A stretch of DNA of 42,618 nucleotides from Arthrobacter wenxiniae (GCF_013376105.1 NZ_JAAMFM010000036.1:1-42618), one strand, 5' to 3'. Shown: positions 6,619 to 15,347, counted from the first letter of the stretch. The notes: a model not told the origin generated them from the letters alone. Numbers and translations are program-made.

Positions 6619-7644
6619 ATGTCAATGCAAGCTGAGCCGCTGACCCGTCGCGGCAAGAAGGGAACGGGCGCGGGACCTGAGAACAAGGAAGTCGGGCAGG
6701 ACCGGAAGCAAAAGACGCAGGGACGGGCGGCGGCGCTGCTGATCATCCCGTCGATGATTGTGCTGGGCATCGTGATCGTCTATCCGGTGGTCGACGCCAT
6801 CGTCATGTCGCTCCAAAAGGACGCCGGGCTGGACCCCGCGACCGGGTCGTTCGTGGCTGGCGGATTTGCCGGGCTCTACAACTACATCCACTGGATACTC
6901 CAGCAGTGCAACACTCCAGGCGGCCAGGCCTCCTGCCCGGCAGGGACACTCGGATCGCAGTTCTGGTCCGCCACCGGCACCACGTTCCTGCTCACCGTCA
7001 TCACGGTGGCGCTGGAGACGGTCATCGGGTTCTGGATGGCCATCATCATGTCCCGGACGTTCCGCGGACGCAGCGCCCTGCGCGCCGCGGTGCTGGTGCC
7101 GTGGGCGATCCCGACGGCCGTGACGGCCAAGCTGTGGTTCTTCATCTTTGCCTTTGACGGCATTGCCAACACGCTCTTTCACACCTCCATCCTGTGGACA
7201 GGCTCCGAAGTCCCGGCCCGGAGCGCGATCATCATTGCCGACGTCTGGAAAACAACGCCGTTCATGGCGCTGCTGATCCTGGCCGGCCTGCAAATGATCC
7301 CGGACCAGGTGTACGAGGCGGCGAAAGTGGACGGCGCCACGGCCTGGCAGCGCTTCACCCAGATCACGCTGCCGCTGGTCAAGCCGGCCCTGATGGTGGC
7401 GATCCTGTTCCGCACCTTGGACGCACTCCGGATGTATGACCTCCCGGCCATCATGACGGCGGGGGCGAACGGGACCACCACCTTGTCCATCCTGGTGGTG
7501 AACCAGATCCGCATCGGCTTCAATTCGGCCGCCGCGCTGTCCACCATCACCTTCCTGATCATCTTCATCGTGGCGTTCATCTTTGTCCGCTTCCTCGGGG
7601 CGAACGCCGTCGAATCGGCCACCAACTCGGGAAAGGTGAAGTGA
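6619..7644 (+). CDS. Sugar ABC transporter permease (MalF/SugA type)
   Basis: A 341-residue integral membrane protein with about six transmembrane helices after a 40-residue basic cytoplasmic N-terminus. The binding-protein-dependent permease (EAA) motif is near residues 232-252: EAAKVDGATAWQRFTQITLP, the contact site for the ATPase. The 30-residue extracytoplasmic insertion after helix 1 (HWILQQCNTPGGQASCPAG) contains two cysteines. The start is ATG 6619 with AAGGAAAGGA 6 nt upstream; the open frame extends upstream but without a ribosome-binding site. The next gene starts 1 nt after its stop. It forms the channel with the second permease. Confidence 0.88.
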   Translation: MSMQAEPLTRRGKKGTGAGPENKEVGQDRKQKTQGRAAALLIIPSMIVLGIVIVYPVVDAIVMSLQKDAGLDPATGSFVAGGFAGLYNYIHWILQQCNTPGGQASCPAGTLGSQFWSATGTTFLLTVITVALETVIGFWMAIIMSRTFRGRSALRAAVLVPWAIPTAVTAKLWFFIFAFDGIANTLFHTSILWTGSEVPARSAIIIADVWKTTPFMALLILAGLQMIPDQVYEAAKVDGATAWQRFTQITLPLVKPALMVAILFRTLDALRMYDLPAIMTAGANGTTTLSILVVNQIRIGFNSAAALSTITFLIIFIVAFIFVRFLGANAVESATNSGKVK

Positions 7645-7645
7645 G

Positions 7646-8524
7646 ATGAGCGTTTCAACGCTAGATCCGAGGGCCGCAAAGGCCGTCGCCCGCCGGCGGG
7701 AACGCTGGGCCAGTTCCCGCACCTACATCAGTGCGGCCATCATCCTCATCTGGTGCCTGCTGCCCTTCTACTGGATGATCGTCACGGCCTTCCGCGACGT
7801 CGGCTACACCTTCGACCCGACTCCCTGGTTTACGCATGTCACCTGGGACAACTTCACCACGGTGTTTTCCGAGAGCCTGGGCAACCACTTCGCGCGGAAC
7901 CTGTTGAACTCGCTGATTGTCGCCAGCGCCACCACGGCCGTGGCCCTGCTCTTCGGCGTGTTTGCCGCCTATGCGCTGGCCCGGCTGGAGTTCCGCTTCA
8001 AGTTCCTGGTGCTCGGCTTTGTGCTGGGCGCCTCGATGTTCCCCGGCGTCGCCATCGTCACCCCGCTGTTCCAGCTTTTCACCAACATTGGCTGGTTCGG
8101 CACCTACCAGGCGCTGATCATCCCGAACATTTCCTTCGTGCTGCCACTGACCGTTTACACGCTGACGTCCTTCTTCCGCGAAATGCCGTGGGAACTGGAG
8201 GAGGCAGCGAGGATTGACGGCTGCACCCAGGGCGAGGCGTTCCGGAAGGTCATCATGCCGCTGGCCGCGCCGGCGGTCTTCACCACGGCCATCCTGGCCT
8301 TCATCGGGGCCTGGAACGAGTTCCTGATCGCCAGCCAGCTCTCCAGTGAGGCAACCAAGACGGTCACCGTGGCCATCGCCTACTTTGCCGGCTCGCAGCC
8401 ACACCAGGAGCCGTACACGGCCGTCATGGCTGCCGGAACCGTGGTCACCATCCCGCTGGTGATCCTGGTGCTGGTGTTCCAACGCAAGATCGTGGCCGGA
8501 CTGACCGCAGGGGCGGTGAAGTAA
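7646..8524 (+). CDS. Sugar ABC transporter permease (MalG/SugB type)
   Basis: A 292-residue protein with six transmembrane helices and the EAA loop LEEAARIDGCTQGEAFRKVIMP at about residues 187-208. It is the second half of the transport channel of the CUT1 importer. It ends GLTAGAVK, the typical MalG-type C-terminus. No ATPase gene follows, so energy must come from an ATPase encoded elsewhere, as with MsiK-type shared ATPases in actinobacteria. Confidence 0.9.
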   Translation: MSVSTLDPRAAKAVARRRERWASSRTYISAAIILIWCLLPFYWMIVTAFRDVGYTFDPTPWFTHVTWDNFTTVFSESLGNHFARNLLNSLIVASATTAVALLFGVFAAYALARLEFRFKFLVLGFVLGASMFPGVAIVTPLFQLFTNIGWFGTYQALIIPNISFVLPLTVYTLTSFFREMPWELEEAARIDGCTQGEAFRKVIMPLAAPAVFTTAILAFIGAWNEFLIASQLSSEATKTVTVAIAYFAGSQPHQEPYTAVMAAGTVVTIPLVILVLVFQRKIVAGLTAGAVK

Positions 8525-8782
8525 TTGGGCAGCCGCAGGCAGAAGGGTTCGGGACTGCACGCCCCCGCCTCCCGGCAACGCAGTGCCGAGGACTTCGACT
8601 TGATCATCGGGTTCCTCGGATTCTGGGCCCTGGTGGTCCTTGCCGTCACGGTCTGGATGGAGGTGACCGGGCAGCCGGCCCTGCTGTGGGCCATGGGGCT
8701 GCTGGCCCTGGTGTTGGGACTGTGGGGCATGGTCAGGCTCCGCCGGCAACTGCCGGCGCGCACCGCGCGGAGGCCCCGCTGA
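8525..8782 (+). CDS. Small two-helix membrane protein of the sugar ABC operon
   Basis: An 85-residue protein starting at a TTG directly after the permease stop codon (TAA TTG), so probably translated by re-initiation. It has a charged N-terminus, transmembrane helices at about 27-45 and 50-68, and a basic tail (RLRRQLPARTARRPR). Not recognised as a named family. Similar small proteins sit after CUT1 permease genes in actinobacteria and may be accessory subunits; this is inference from position. No conserved catalytic residues are visible. Confidence 0.6.
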   Translation: MGSRRQKGSGLHAPASRQRSAEDFDLIIGFLGFWALVVLAVTVWMEVTGQPALLWAMGLLALVLGLWGMVRLRRQLPARTARRPR

Positions 8783-8829
8783 CCAGGGGGCGCCAGTAGT
8801 CCAGCAACACCGGAGGGGGAGAGTCGAAG

Positions 8830-9843
8830 ATGGGCGTCAGCATAGACGATGTTGCCGCGCAGGCCCACGTCTCGACGGCCACCGTGTCCCGTGCGCTGAG
8901 GGGCCTGCCGCGGGTCAGCGAGGCCACGCGTGCCAAGGTGCTTTCGGTTGCCGCCGAGCTGGGCTACGTTCCCTCGCCGTCTGCCAGCGGCCTGGCCACG
9001 GGGCGCACCAGGACCATGGGGGTGCTGGTGCCGTTTGTGGACCGCTGGTACTTTGGCCATGCCATTGAGGGGATTGACCAGGTGCTGCGCGAGAACGGCT
9101 ACAACCTCCTGCTGTTCAGCCTGGGCGGCTACGTCCACGGGCAAAAGCGCAGCTTCACCGAGAGCATGGTGCGCAAGCAGATTGACGCGCTGTTGGTGCT
9201 GTCGCTGGGGCTCTCGGAGGAGGAGCTGCGCCAGCTCCACCACACTGAGATCCCGCTGCTTTCAGTCGGTGGGCCGGTGGTCGGCTGCAGCGGCGTTTAC
9301 ATCGACGACGGCGCGGCCGCCACGGCGGCCATGGACCACCTGCTCGGCCTGGGCCACCGCCGGATCGGGCACTTGAGCGGCGGCGTCCAGGACGAGAGGA
9401 ACTTCAAGGTCCCGGCGCTGCGTACCCTGGCCTACCGGACGGCCATGGAGCGGGCCGGCCTGGAGGTCAGGCCCGACTGGATTGCGGCGGGGGACTTTAC
9501 GGTGGCCGAGGGCGTGCGCGCCGCGGTTCAAATTTTCGATGCGCCGGGTGAACTCCCCACAGCGCTGTTCTGCGGCTCGGACGAGATGGCGCTGGGCGCC
9601 ATGTTTGAGGCGCAGCGCCGTGGCATCCGCATTCCCGAGGAACTCTCCGTGGTGGGCATCGACGACCACGACTTTTCGGCCCCGGCCGGGCTGACGACCA
9701 TCGCCCAGAAGCCGTGGCACCACGGGCGCGCCGCGGCCACCATGCTGTTGGCAGAGCTCGCTGGCGCAACAGGCGCCACGCGGGACACCCTGATGCCCTT
9801 CGAGTTGGTTGTCAGGCACAGCACCGCCCCGCCGCCCGGGTGA
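8830..9843 (+). CDS. LacI-family transcriptional regulator
   Basis: A 337-residue protein. The N-terminal helix-turn-helix is at residues 3-22 (SIDDVAAQAHVSTATVSRAL) with the hinge region at 46-60. A periplasmic-binding-protein-like ligand domain follows (about 62-335) and contains the family signatures GVLVPFVDRWYFG and FCGSDEMALGAM. The start ATG has GGAGGGGGAG upstream. It closes the sugar importer cluster and most likely represses it through the operators at 5064-5080 and 5156-5168, released by the imported sugar or a derivative. Confidence 0.92.
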   Translation: MGVSIDDVAAQAHVSTATVSRALRGLPRVSEATRAKVLSVAAELGYVPSPSASGLATGRTRTMGVLVPFVDRWYFGHAIEGIDQVLRENGYNLLLFSLGGYVHGQKRSFTESMVRKQIDALLVLSLGLSEEELRQLHHTEIPLLSVGGPVVGCSGVYIDDGAAATAAMDHLLGLGHRRIGHLSGGVQDERNFKVPALRTLAYRTAMERAGLEVRPDWIAAGDFTVAEGVRAAVQIFDAPGELPTALFCGSDEMALGAMFEAQRRGIRIPEELSVVGIDDHDFSAPAGLTTIAQKPWHHGRAAATMLLAELAGATGATRDTLMPFELVVRHSTAPPPG

Positions 9844-9855
9844 CCGCGTCGGGAC

Positions 9856-9915
9856 CCGGTGGTCGAGCAGCGAGCCCTGCGAGCGCGTCGAGACCTCGAC
9901 AGGCCCGACCACCGG
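9856..9915. terminator. Inverted repeat between convergent genes
   Basis: CCGGTGGTCG (9856-9865) pairs with CGACCACCGG (9906-9915). It separates the convergent LacI and hypothetical genes and contains the GGTGGTCGAG motif that recurs at 27627-27661. Likely a bidirectional terminator-type repeat. Confidence 0.6.
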
Positions 9916-9924
9916 AAGCCGGTG

Positions 9925-10767
9925 TCAGTTGGCGCGGGCCAGCTGGCGGATGGGCATCCAGCGGCGGGCCAGGCGGCGGTAGGCTGCCGCGGCACCGGTG
10001 AGGTCGCCGTCGGCCAGGCACTGCAGGCCGGCGTGCACGTCGGCGGGTGATTCGTCGGGGTGCACGCGGTTGGCCACGGGACCGTAGTCGAGCTCCACCA
10101 TGCCGTCGTCGCTGAAGGCGTCCAGCCAGCCGTGCAGTTCGTCGAGCTCTTCAAACAGGTCCAGGTCCGGGGCCATCTCGGCCAGCATCTTCAGCGTTCT
10201 CCCGGACCGTTCCACCGCCAGGGGCAGCGGCACCTGGATGCGCACGGTCAACACCCGGCCGTTGGCCTCCACCACCTCCATGCGGTCGTTGGCGTAGACC
10301 AGCGTGAACCAGCTGAACGGGATGCCCCACGTCGACGTGCGTGTCTGCAGCATGTCCCCGGGCACCGGCGAGGTCTCCATGCGCTCCAGGTGCAGGTCCC
10401 ATTCGGAGTCGGGCACCACCAGCCTGGCCAGCGGCGCCATTGGCCCGCTCAGCAGCTCCGTGGTGGCGGAAATGGAGCGGGCCACCACCTGGTTGGGGGC
10501 GTACAGCAAAGGTGCGCCCTCGCCGGCCTGGAACACGCGCACCCGGTCCACGGCCGGCGTCGGCAGGGGGTTGGCCGTGGACCGGCTGACCCTGCCCAGC
10601 GAATCCGCCAGCTCCTGCGCATCCACCGTGACGGAATTCTGGTCGTCGTCGAGGCGCGCGCGCAGGTACCTGAATTGTTCGGGCGTGTAGGAATCGCGGG
10701 GCAGGTAGACACGCAGGCTGGAGACGAACGGCAGCTGCACCCCGCCCAAATACAGCCCGTTGCGCAT
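9925..10767 (-). CDS. Conserved hypothetical protein (DUF8083-like)
   Basis: A 280-residue protein without signal peptide or membrane segments. It starts MRNGLYLGGVQLPFVSSLRVYLP and has a mixed alpha/beta pattern with a conserved-looking middle (SWFTLVYANDRMEVV, VRIQVPLPLAVERSGRTLKMLAEMAPDLD). The C-terminal 40 residues form TPR-like helices (GLQCLADGDLTGAAAAYRRLARRWMPIRQL). I recognise it only as an actinobacterial conserved protein, possibly DUF8083; no function can be assigned. It starts 3 nt after the exonuclease III stop codon and is probably co-transcribed with it. Confidence 0.75.
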   Translation of the reverse strand: MRNGLYLGGVQLPFVSSLRVYLPRDSYTPEQFRYLRARLDDDQNSVTVDAQELADSLGRVSRSTANPLPTPAVDRVRVFQAGEGAPLLYAPNQVVARSISATTELLSGPMAPLARLVVPDSEWDLHLERMETSPVPGDMLQTRTSTWGIPFSWFTLVYANDRMEVVEANGRVLTVRIQVPLPLAVERSGRTLKMLAEMAPDLDLFEELDELHGWLDAFSDDGMVELDYGPVANRVHPDESPADVHAGLQCLADGDLTGAAAAYRRLARRWMPIRQLARAN

Positions 10768-10770
10768 GGC

Positions 10771-11574
10771 CTAGCCCAGTTCCACGATCACCGGTGCGTG
10801 GTCCGAGGCGCCCTTGCCCTTGCGCTCCTCGCGGTCAATTTCGGCGCCTGTCACGCGTGCGGCCAGGGCCGGGGAGGCCATGATGAAGTCGATCCGCATG
10901 CCCTCCTTTCTGGGGAAGCGCAGCTGCGTGTAGTCCCAGTAGGTGTAGACGCCGGGGCCCGGGTGCAGGGGGCGCACGACGTCGGAATACCCTGCCGCTT
11001 CAAAGGCGCCAAACGCCGCACGTTCGGGTGCGCTGACGTGCGTCAGGCCCTGCTCAATGAAGAAATTGATGTCCCAGACGTCGTCGTCCCGGGGCGCGAT
11101 GTTCCAGTCCCCCATCAGCGCAACCTGGGCGTTTGGGTCCGCGGCCAGCCACCCCGCGGCCTGGTTCTTCAGTTCGTCCAGCCATTGCAGCTTGTACGGC
11201 ATGTGCTCGTCGTCGAGGGCCCGGCCGTTGGGCACGTACAGGCTCCAGACCCGCACCCCGTTGCAGGTGGCGGCGATGGCGCGGGCCTCCTGGACGGGGT
11301 CCTTGCCGCCCTTGCCAAACGCTGGCTGCCCGGCGAAGGTGCGCTCCACGTCCGTCAGGCCCACCTTGGAGGCAATGGCCACGCCGTTCCACTGGCTGAA
11401 GCCGAAGTGCGCCACCTCGTAGCCGTTGTTTTCAAAGAGTTCCCAGGGGAAGTTCTCGTCCTTGCACTTGGTTTCCTGGATGGCCAGCACGTCGGCGTCG
11501 GTGCGGCGCAGCCAGTCTTCCACGCGATCGGCGCGGGCGCGGAGCGAATTCACATTCCAGGTAGCAATCTTCAC
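10771..11574 (-). CDS. xth: Exodeoxyribonuclease III
   Basis: A 267-residue enzyme of the Xth/ExoA endonuclease-exonuclease-phosphatase family, involved in base excision repair at abasic sites. Visible motifs: MKIATWNVNSLRAR (Asn7), IQETK with metal-binding Glu34, LMGDWNIAP (catalytic Asp and Asn), RIDFIMAS, and the C-terminal SDHAPV histidine. Length matches the family. It starts at GTG 11574 with GAAGG and a TAGCTT box just upstream. It forms a two-gene unit with the downstream hypothetical gene. Confidence 0.95.
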   Translation of the reverse strand: MKIATWNVNSLRARADRVEDWLRRTDADVLAIQETKCKDENFPWELFENNGYEVAHFGFSQWNGVAIASKVGLTDVERTFAGQPAFGKGGKDPVQEARAIAATCNGVRVWSLYVPNGRALDDEHMPYKLQWLDELKNQAAGWLAADPNAQVALMGDWNIAPRDDDVWDINFFIEQGLTHVSAPERAAFGAFEAAGYSDVVRPLHPGPGVYTYWDYTQLRFPRKEGMRIDFIMASPALAARVTGAEIDREERKGKGASDHAPVIVELG

Positions 11575-11580
11575 GCCTTC

Positions 11581-11586
11581 AAGCTA
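11581..11586 (-). promoter_or_regulatory. -10 box 6 nt upstream of the exonuclease III start
   Basis: TAGCTT on the minus strand, 6 nt before the GTG at 11574. Consistent with a leaderless or very short leader transcript. Confidence 0.4.
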
Positions 11587-11643
11587 TCAAGTTAAGGCGG
11601 TGAACGCGTGATTTGCCGTACCCGCCCGCTCGCCAACCCCGTG

Positions 11644-11669
11644 CCACGCCCCGGGGCCCCGGGGCGTGG
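11644..11669. terminator. Perfect 26-bp GC palindrome, terminator-like
   Basis: A self-complementary sequence starting CCACGCCCC, 31 nt downstream of the acyl-CoA synthetase stop. It has no T-run. Likely ends that transcript by a factor-assisted or GC-hairpin mechanism. Confidence 0.6.
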
Positions 11670-11700
11670 ACACCTCTTACGGCTTTGGGGGCGGCGTTGG

Positions 11701-13434
11701 TCAGGTGGCGGGGAACTCCGAGTCGGAGTATTCGCGGCCCAGGCCGTTGCGGGCGGGAGCCCCCGGCGCCGGATTGGTGCCGTGGCGCGCCTCCTCGTTG
11801 GCCCGCAGCTCCACGCGGCGGATCTTCCCTGAAATGGTTTTGGGCAGCTCGGCAAATTCCAGCCGGCGGATCCGCTTGTAGGCGGGCAGGTGCTCGCGGC
11901 AGTAGGCGAAGATTTCCCCGGCCAGTGCATCACTGGGCTGGTAGGCGGCCGACAGCACCACGTAGGCCTTGGGCACGTTCAGGCGCAGGGCGTCGGGGGA
12001 GGGGACCACGGCGGCCTCCGCCACGGCCGGGTGTTCGATCAGCACGCTTTCCAACTCGAAGGGGGAGAGCCGGTAATCGGAGGACTTGAAGACGTCGTCG
12101 CTGCGGCCCACGTAGGTCAGGATGCCGTTTTCGTCCCGGCTGGCCACGTCGCCCGTGTGGTAGTAGCCGCCCCGGAAGGCCTCGGCCGTCTTGGCCGGGT
12201 CCCCGAAGTAGCCCTTGGTGAGCCCCACGGGGGCGGGGTCCAGGCGCAGGCACAGTTCGCCGTCGTCCGTCTCCTCCCCGGTGAGCAGGTCCAAAAGGAC
12301 CACGTCGTAGCCGGGCAGCGGCCGGCCCATGGAGCCGATCTTGATGGGCTGGCCCGGCGTGTTGGCGACCTGCACGGTGGTTTCCGTCTGGCCGAAGCCG
12401 TCCCGGATCAGCTGGCCCCAGGCGCGCTCCACCTGCCCGATCACCTCGGCGTTGAGCGGCTCCCCGGCGGAGACCACCTTGGTGGGCGGGGTTTTCAGTT
12501 GCGTGAGGTCGGCCTGGATGAGCATTCGCCACACCGTGGGCGGGGCGCAGAAGCTCGTGACGTGTTCCGCGTCCATCTGGGTCATGAGGGCCTTGGCGTC
12601 GAAGCGCGTGTAGTTGTAGACGAACACGCAGGCCTCGGCGATCCAGGGCGTGAACACGTTGGACCAGGCGTGCTTGGCCCAGCCTGGCGAGGCGACGTTG
12701 AGGTGCACGTCGCCGGGCTCCAGGCCGATCCAGAACATGGTGGAGAGGTGGCCCACGGGGTAGGAGGTGTGCGTGTGCTCGACGAGCTTGGCCTTGGATG
12801 TGGTGCCGGAGGTGAAGTAGAGCAGCATGGTGTCATCGGCCAGGGTGGGGGCGTCCGGCGTGTAGTCCTCCGCCGCGCCGGCCGCGTCCGCGTAGTCCAG
12901 GACCGGCCGGCCGGCGTCCGCTGCGGCGGGGCCGATCCCCACCAGCGTGTAGTCCCCCGGGACGTCCGCGAACTTGTACACGTCCTCGGCCCGCGCGCCC
13001 ACCCAGCGGGCCGCGCCGCGCTCCACCCGGTCGCGGAGATCGGCCGGGCCCATCATCGTGGTGGTGGGGATCATGACCACGCCGAGCTTGATGCAGGCCA
13101 GCATGAGCTCCCACAGCTCCACCTGGTTGCCGAGCATGATGACCATGTGGTCGCCGCGGCGGATGCCCTTGCCCCGCAGCCAGTTGGCGACTTGGCCGGA
13201 GCGCAGGGACAGCTCCCTGAAGCTGCGGCGGGTGGCCCGGCCGTCCTGCTCCACGATGACCAGCGCGGGGTTGTTGCCCGTGGCCGGGTCCTCGGCAATC
13301 TTGTCGATCCAGTCCAGGGCGAAGTTGAACTCGGTGAACTCGGGCCAGGTGAATTCCCGCTGGGCCCGGGCGTTGTCCAGGCGCATCTCCAGCAGCCGGT
13401 TGCGTGCCGCACGGAATTCTTCAGTGACGTTCAT
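11701..13434 (-). CDS. AMP-dependent acyl-CoA synthetase (medium-chain/ACSM-like)
   Basis: A 577-residue adenylate-forming enzyme that activates a carboxylic acid to its CoA thioester. Motifs in order: P-loop YFTSGTTSKAKLVEH (the SGTTSKAK form typical of medium-chain synthetases), GFGQTETT, YHTGDVASRDENG, GRSDDVFKSSDYRLSP hinge, and PKTISGKIRR with the catalytic lysine near the C-terminus. The start is ATG 13434, with AAGGGTGAG as ribosome-binding site; an in-frame ATG at 13452 would lie inside that sequence. No signal or membrane segments. The substrate cannot be determined from sequence. Confidence 0.9.
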   Translation of the reverse strand: MNVTEEFRAARNRLLEMRLDNARAQREFTWPEFTEFNFALDWIDKIAEDPATGNNPALVIVEQDGRATRRSFRELSLRSGQVANWLRGKGIRRGDHMVIMLGNQVELWELMLACIKLGVVMIPTTTMMGPADLRDRVERGAARWVGARAEDVYKFADVPGDYTLVGIGPAAADAGRPVLDYADAAGAAEDYTPDAPTLADDTMLLYFTSGTTSKAKLVEHTHTSYPVGHLSTMFWIGLEPGDVHLNVASPGWAKHAWSNVFTPWIAEACVFVYNYTRFDAKALMTQMDAEHVTSFCAPPTVWRMLIQADLTQLKTPPTKVVSAGEPLNAEVIGQVERAWGQLIRDGFGQTETTVQVANTPGQPIKIGSMGRPLPGYDVVLLDLLTGEETDDGELCLRLDPAPVGLTKGYFGDPAKTAEAFRGGYYHTGDVASRDENGILTYVGRSDDVFKSSDYRLSPFELESVLIEHPAVAEAAVVPSPDALRLNVPKAYVVLSAAYQPSDALAGEIFAYCREHLPAYKRIRRLEFAELPKTISGKIRRVELRANEEARHGTNPAPGAPARNGLGREYSDSEFPAT

Positions 13435-13526
13435 GGTGCTCACCCTTCGCACTTCGTTGCCATCTTGCGGGCCCCGCGGTCAGGGGGCCCCACTGCGAAA
13501 TATACGCGCAGCCGGTGTAGTGCCGC

Positions 13527-14348
13527 CTACTTCCACCACGTGTCCAGCAGCGACACCGGTGCGGCGCGCTTGTGCCGGGTCGCCAGGTACCGCCGTTCAA
13601 TGCCCGACGCCGGGCCCTCGCCGATGTCCCGCCCCTCCAGGTAGTCGTCAATTTCGTCATAGCTGATGCCGAGTTCGTCCTCGTCCGTGCGCCCGGGCGT
13701 GCCGTCCAGCAGGTCGGCCGTGGGGACCTTGCTCCAGAGCTTTTCGGGGGCGCCCAGCTCGCGCAGCAGGGCACGGTTTTGGCGCTTGTTGAGGGTGAAC
13801 AGAGGAAGGATGTCGGCGCCGCCGTCGCCGAACTTGGTGAAGAAGCCCGTAACGGACTCGGCGGCGTGGTCGGTGCCGACCACCAGCAGCCTGTCATGGC
13901 CGGCCAGCGCATACTGGGCGATCATGCGGGAGCGGGCCTTGATGTTGCCCTTGTTGAAGTCGCTGACCTCCGCCGTGGCGGTCCGGGCAAACTCCGCCTC
14001 GAAGCCGTCGACGGCCGCGGCGATGTTGAAGGTGCGTTCCGTCCTGGCCCTGATGAAGTCCAGGGCGGCCCGGGCGTCGTCCTCGTCGTGCTGGACGCCG
14101 TAGGGCAGCCGGACGGCGATGAACTCGGCCTCGATGCCCTCTTCCGCCAGCCTCTCCGCGGCAAGCTGCGAGAGCCGGCCGGCCAGCGTGGAATCGATCC
14201 CGCCGCTGATCCCCAGCACATAGCCCCTGGTGCCCGTGGCCTTGAGGTAGCTGGTGAGGAATTCCACCCGCCGTGTGATTTCCGCCGCCGGGTCGATCCG
14301 GGGCTGGACGCCAAGTTCTGCAATGATCTGTGCCTGGAGTTCGCGCAT
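13527..14348 (-). CDS. nadE: NH3-dependent NAD+ synthetase
   Basis: A 273-residue enzyme that converts deamido-NAD to NAD with ammonia and ATP. The N-type ATP pyrophosphatase loop SGGIDS is at 48-53, with [24 protein letters not shown] and [23 protein letters not shown] following in the order seen in B. subtilis NadE. Length matches the ammonia-dependent form and there is no glutaminase domain. The start has no Shine-Dalgarno but a TAGGCT box 7 nt upstream. Confidence 0.96.
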   Translation of the reverse strand: MRELQAQIIAELGVQPRIDPAAEITRRVEFLTSYLKATGTRGYVLGISGGIDSTLAGRLSQLAAERLAEEGIEAEFIAVRLPYGVQHDEDDARAALDFIRARTERTFNIAAAVDGFEAEFARTATAEVSDFNKGNIKARSRMIAQYALAGHDRLLVVGTDHAAESVTGFFTKFGDGGADILPLFTLNKRQNRALLRELGAPEKLWSKVPTADLLDGTPGRTDEDELGISYDEIDDYLEGRDIGEGPASGIERRYLATRHKRAAPVSLLDTWWK

Positions 14349-14355
14349 GTGATCA

Positions 14356-14361
14356 AGCCTA
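14356..14361 (-). promoter_or_regulatory. -10 box of a probable leaderless nadE mRNA
   Basis: TAGGCT on the minus strand, 7 nt before the nadE ATG; it is the same hexamer as upstream of the metallopeptidase at 1583. Confidence 0.45.
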
Positions 14362-14522
14362 ACGGCCGAGGGGCCCCAAGCGAGCGCAGCGAGCTTGGGG
14401 AGGCCGGCAGGCGCTAACGGCCGAGGGGCCCCAAGCGGGCGCGGCGAGCTTGGGGTGGCCCGGCAGGCGCTAACGGCCGAGGGGCCCCAAGCGGGCGCGG
14501 CGAGCTTGGGGTGGCCCGGGTG
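14360..14522. repeat. Triplicated 55-56-bp hairpin repeat
   Basis: Three tandem copies start at 14360, 14415 and 14471. Each begins TAACGGCCGAGGGGCCCCAAGC and contains the inverted repeat CCCCAAGC/GCTTGGGG around a CGAGCGCAGCGAG-like core. Copies 2 and 3 are identical over about 48 bp, while copy 1 differs at a few positions. The array sits between the GntR stop and the nadE start and probably serves as a serial terminator; its first unit abuts the nadE -10 box. Confidence 0.9.
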
Positions 14523-15341
14523 TTACGGGGCGCGGTCCGGCCCGCCGGGCTCCGGGTGGGCGACGTTCCAGATGACACCCATCTCGTCCATTGACTGTTC
14601 CACGATCCTTGTCATGGCCGCCTGCGCCGCGTCGCCGTCCCGCCGCTGGATGGCATTGGCAACGTCCACGTGAAATTCCATGGCCTGGTGGTTGGGGCTG
14701 TTCGGCATGAGCCCGTGGTCACTGCGGCCCTTGAGGACCTCGGTCACGAGGGAGTTGAGCTGGGCAAACATTTCATTGCCGGAGGCGTCCAGCAGTTTGG
14801 CGTGGAAAAGGACGTCGAGCTTGAGGAATTCGGCAATGTCGGAGTCATGGCCCGTGGCCCACAATTGCGCCGACAGGGACACCAGTTCGCTGGCCTCGGC
14901 AAAGCTGGCGCGCTGGGCGGCCAGTTTCGCCGCCTGCGGCTCGATGGCGGAGCGGAGTTCGCTGAGGCTGCGCAGCTGGTCGATGCGGTCGCCCGAGGCG
15001 AGGCGCCACCGGATGACGTGGGGGTCGTACAAGTTCCAGGCGGTTGCCGGCTGGACAACCGTGCCGAGCCGGCGCCGCGACGCCAGCAGCCCCAAGGAGG
15101 ACAGGACCCTGATGACCTCCCGGATGACGGAGCGTGAAACGCCATAACGGGCTTCCAATTCCTCGATCCGGAGTACCGTGTGCGGCGGAAACTCCCGGGT
15201 CACCACGGCCAGCCCCAGCTTGTCGACGAGTGCGGAGTGCAGGTATTCGCGCGGCAGGCCGGTGGACGGCACTGTGCCCCGGGCCCCTTCGCCGCGGTCG
15301 GGGGCGGGTGGCGGCGGTTCGGCGGTCCGGGCGGCGGTCAT
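14523..15341 (-). CDS. GntR family (FadR subfamily) regulator, probable galactonate repressor
   Basis: A 272-residue protein. Residues about 30-100 form a winged helix (TVLRIEELEARYGVSRSVIREVIRVLSSLGLL). The C-terminal all-helical FCD domain shows the usual ligand/metal residues (LDVLFHAKLLDASGNEMF and HVDVANAIQRRDGDAA). The divergent galactonate operon starts 144 nt away, and E. coli DgoR is also a FadR-subfamily GntR protein, so it most likely represses that operon with galactonate as inducer. The frame is open further upstream, but the ATG at 15341 has a TATGAT box 6 nt before it, supporting this start and a leaderless mRNA. Confidence 0.88.
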   Translation of the reverse strand: MTAARTAEPPPPAPDRGEGARGTVPSTGLPREYLHSALVDKLGLAVVTREFPPHTVLRIEELEARYGVSRSVIREVIRVLSSLGLLASRRRLGTVVQPATAWNLYDPHVIRWRLASGDRIDQLRSLSELRSAIEPQAAKLAAQRASFAEASELVSLSAQLWATGHDSDIAEFLKLDVLFHAKLLDASGNEMFAQLNSLVTEVLKGRSDHGLMPNSPNHQAMEFHVDVANAIQRRDGDAAQAAMTRIVEQSMDEMGVIWNVAHPEPGGPDRAP

Positions 15342-15347
15342 GGATGC

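Noticed and set aside
5198-6625. 475-codon minus-strand open frame over the sugar-binding lipoprotein
   Set aside because: Leu/Val/Gly-rich antisense shadow without any family pattern.
10060-11595. 511-codon plus-strand open frame over exonuclease III and the hypothetical gene
   Set aside because: It spans two genes and their junction on the opposite strand; no domain pattern, shadow composition.
11890-13644. 584-codon plus-strand open frame over the acyl-CoA synthetase
   Set aside because: Antisense shadow of a gene with all adenylation motifs intact.
14360-14522. CRISPR-like array
   Set aside because: Units are contiguous with no unique spacers, and no cas gene is present; it is a tandem hairpin repeat.
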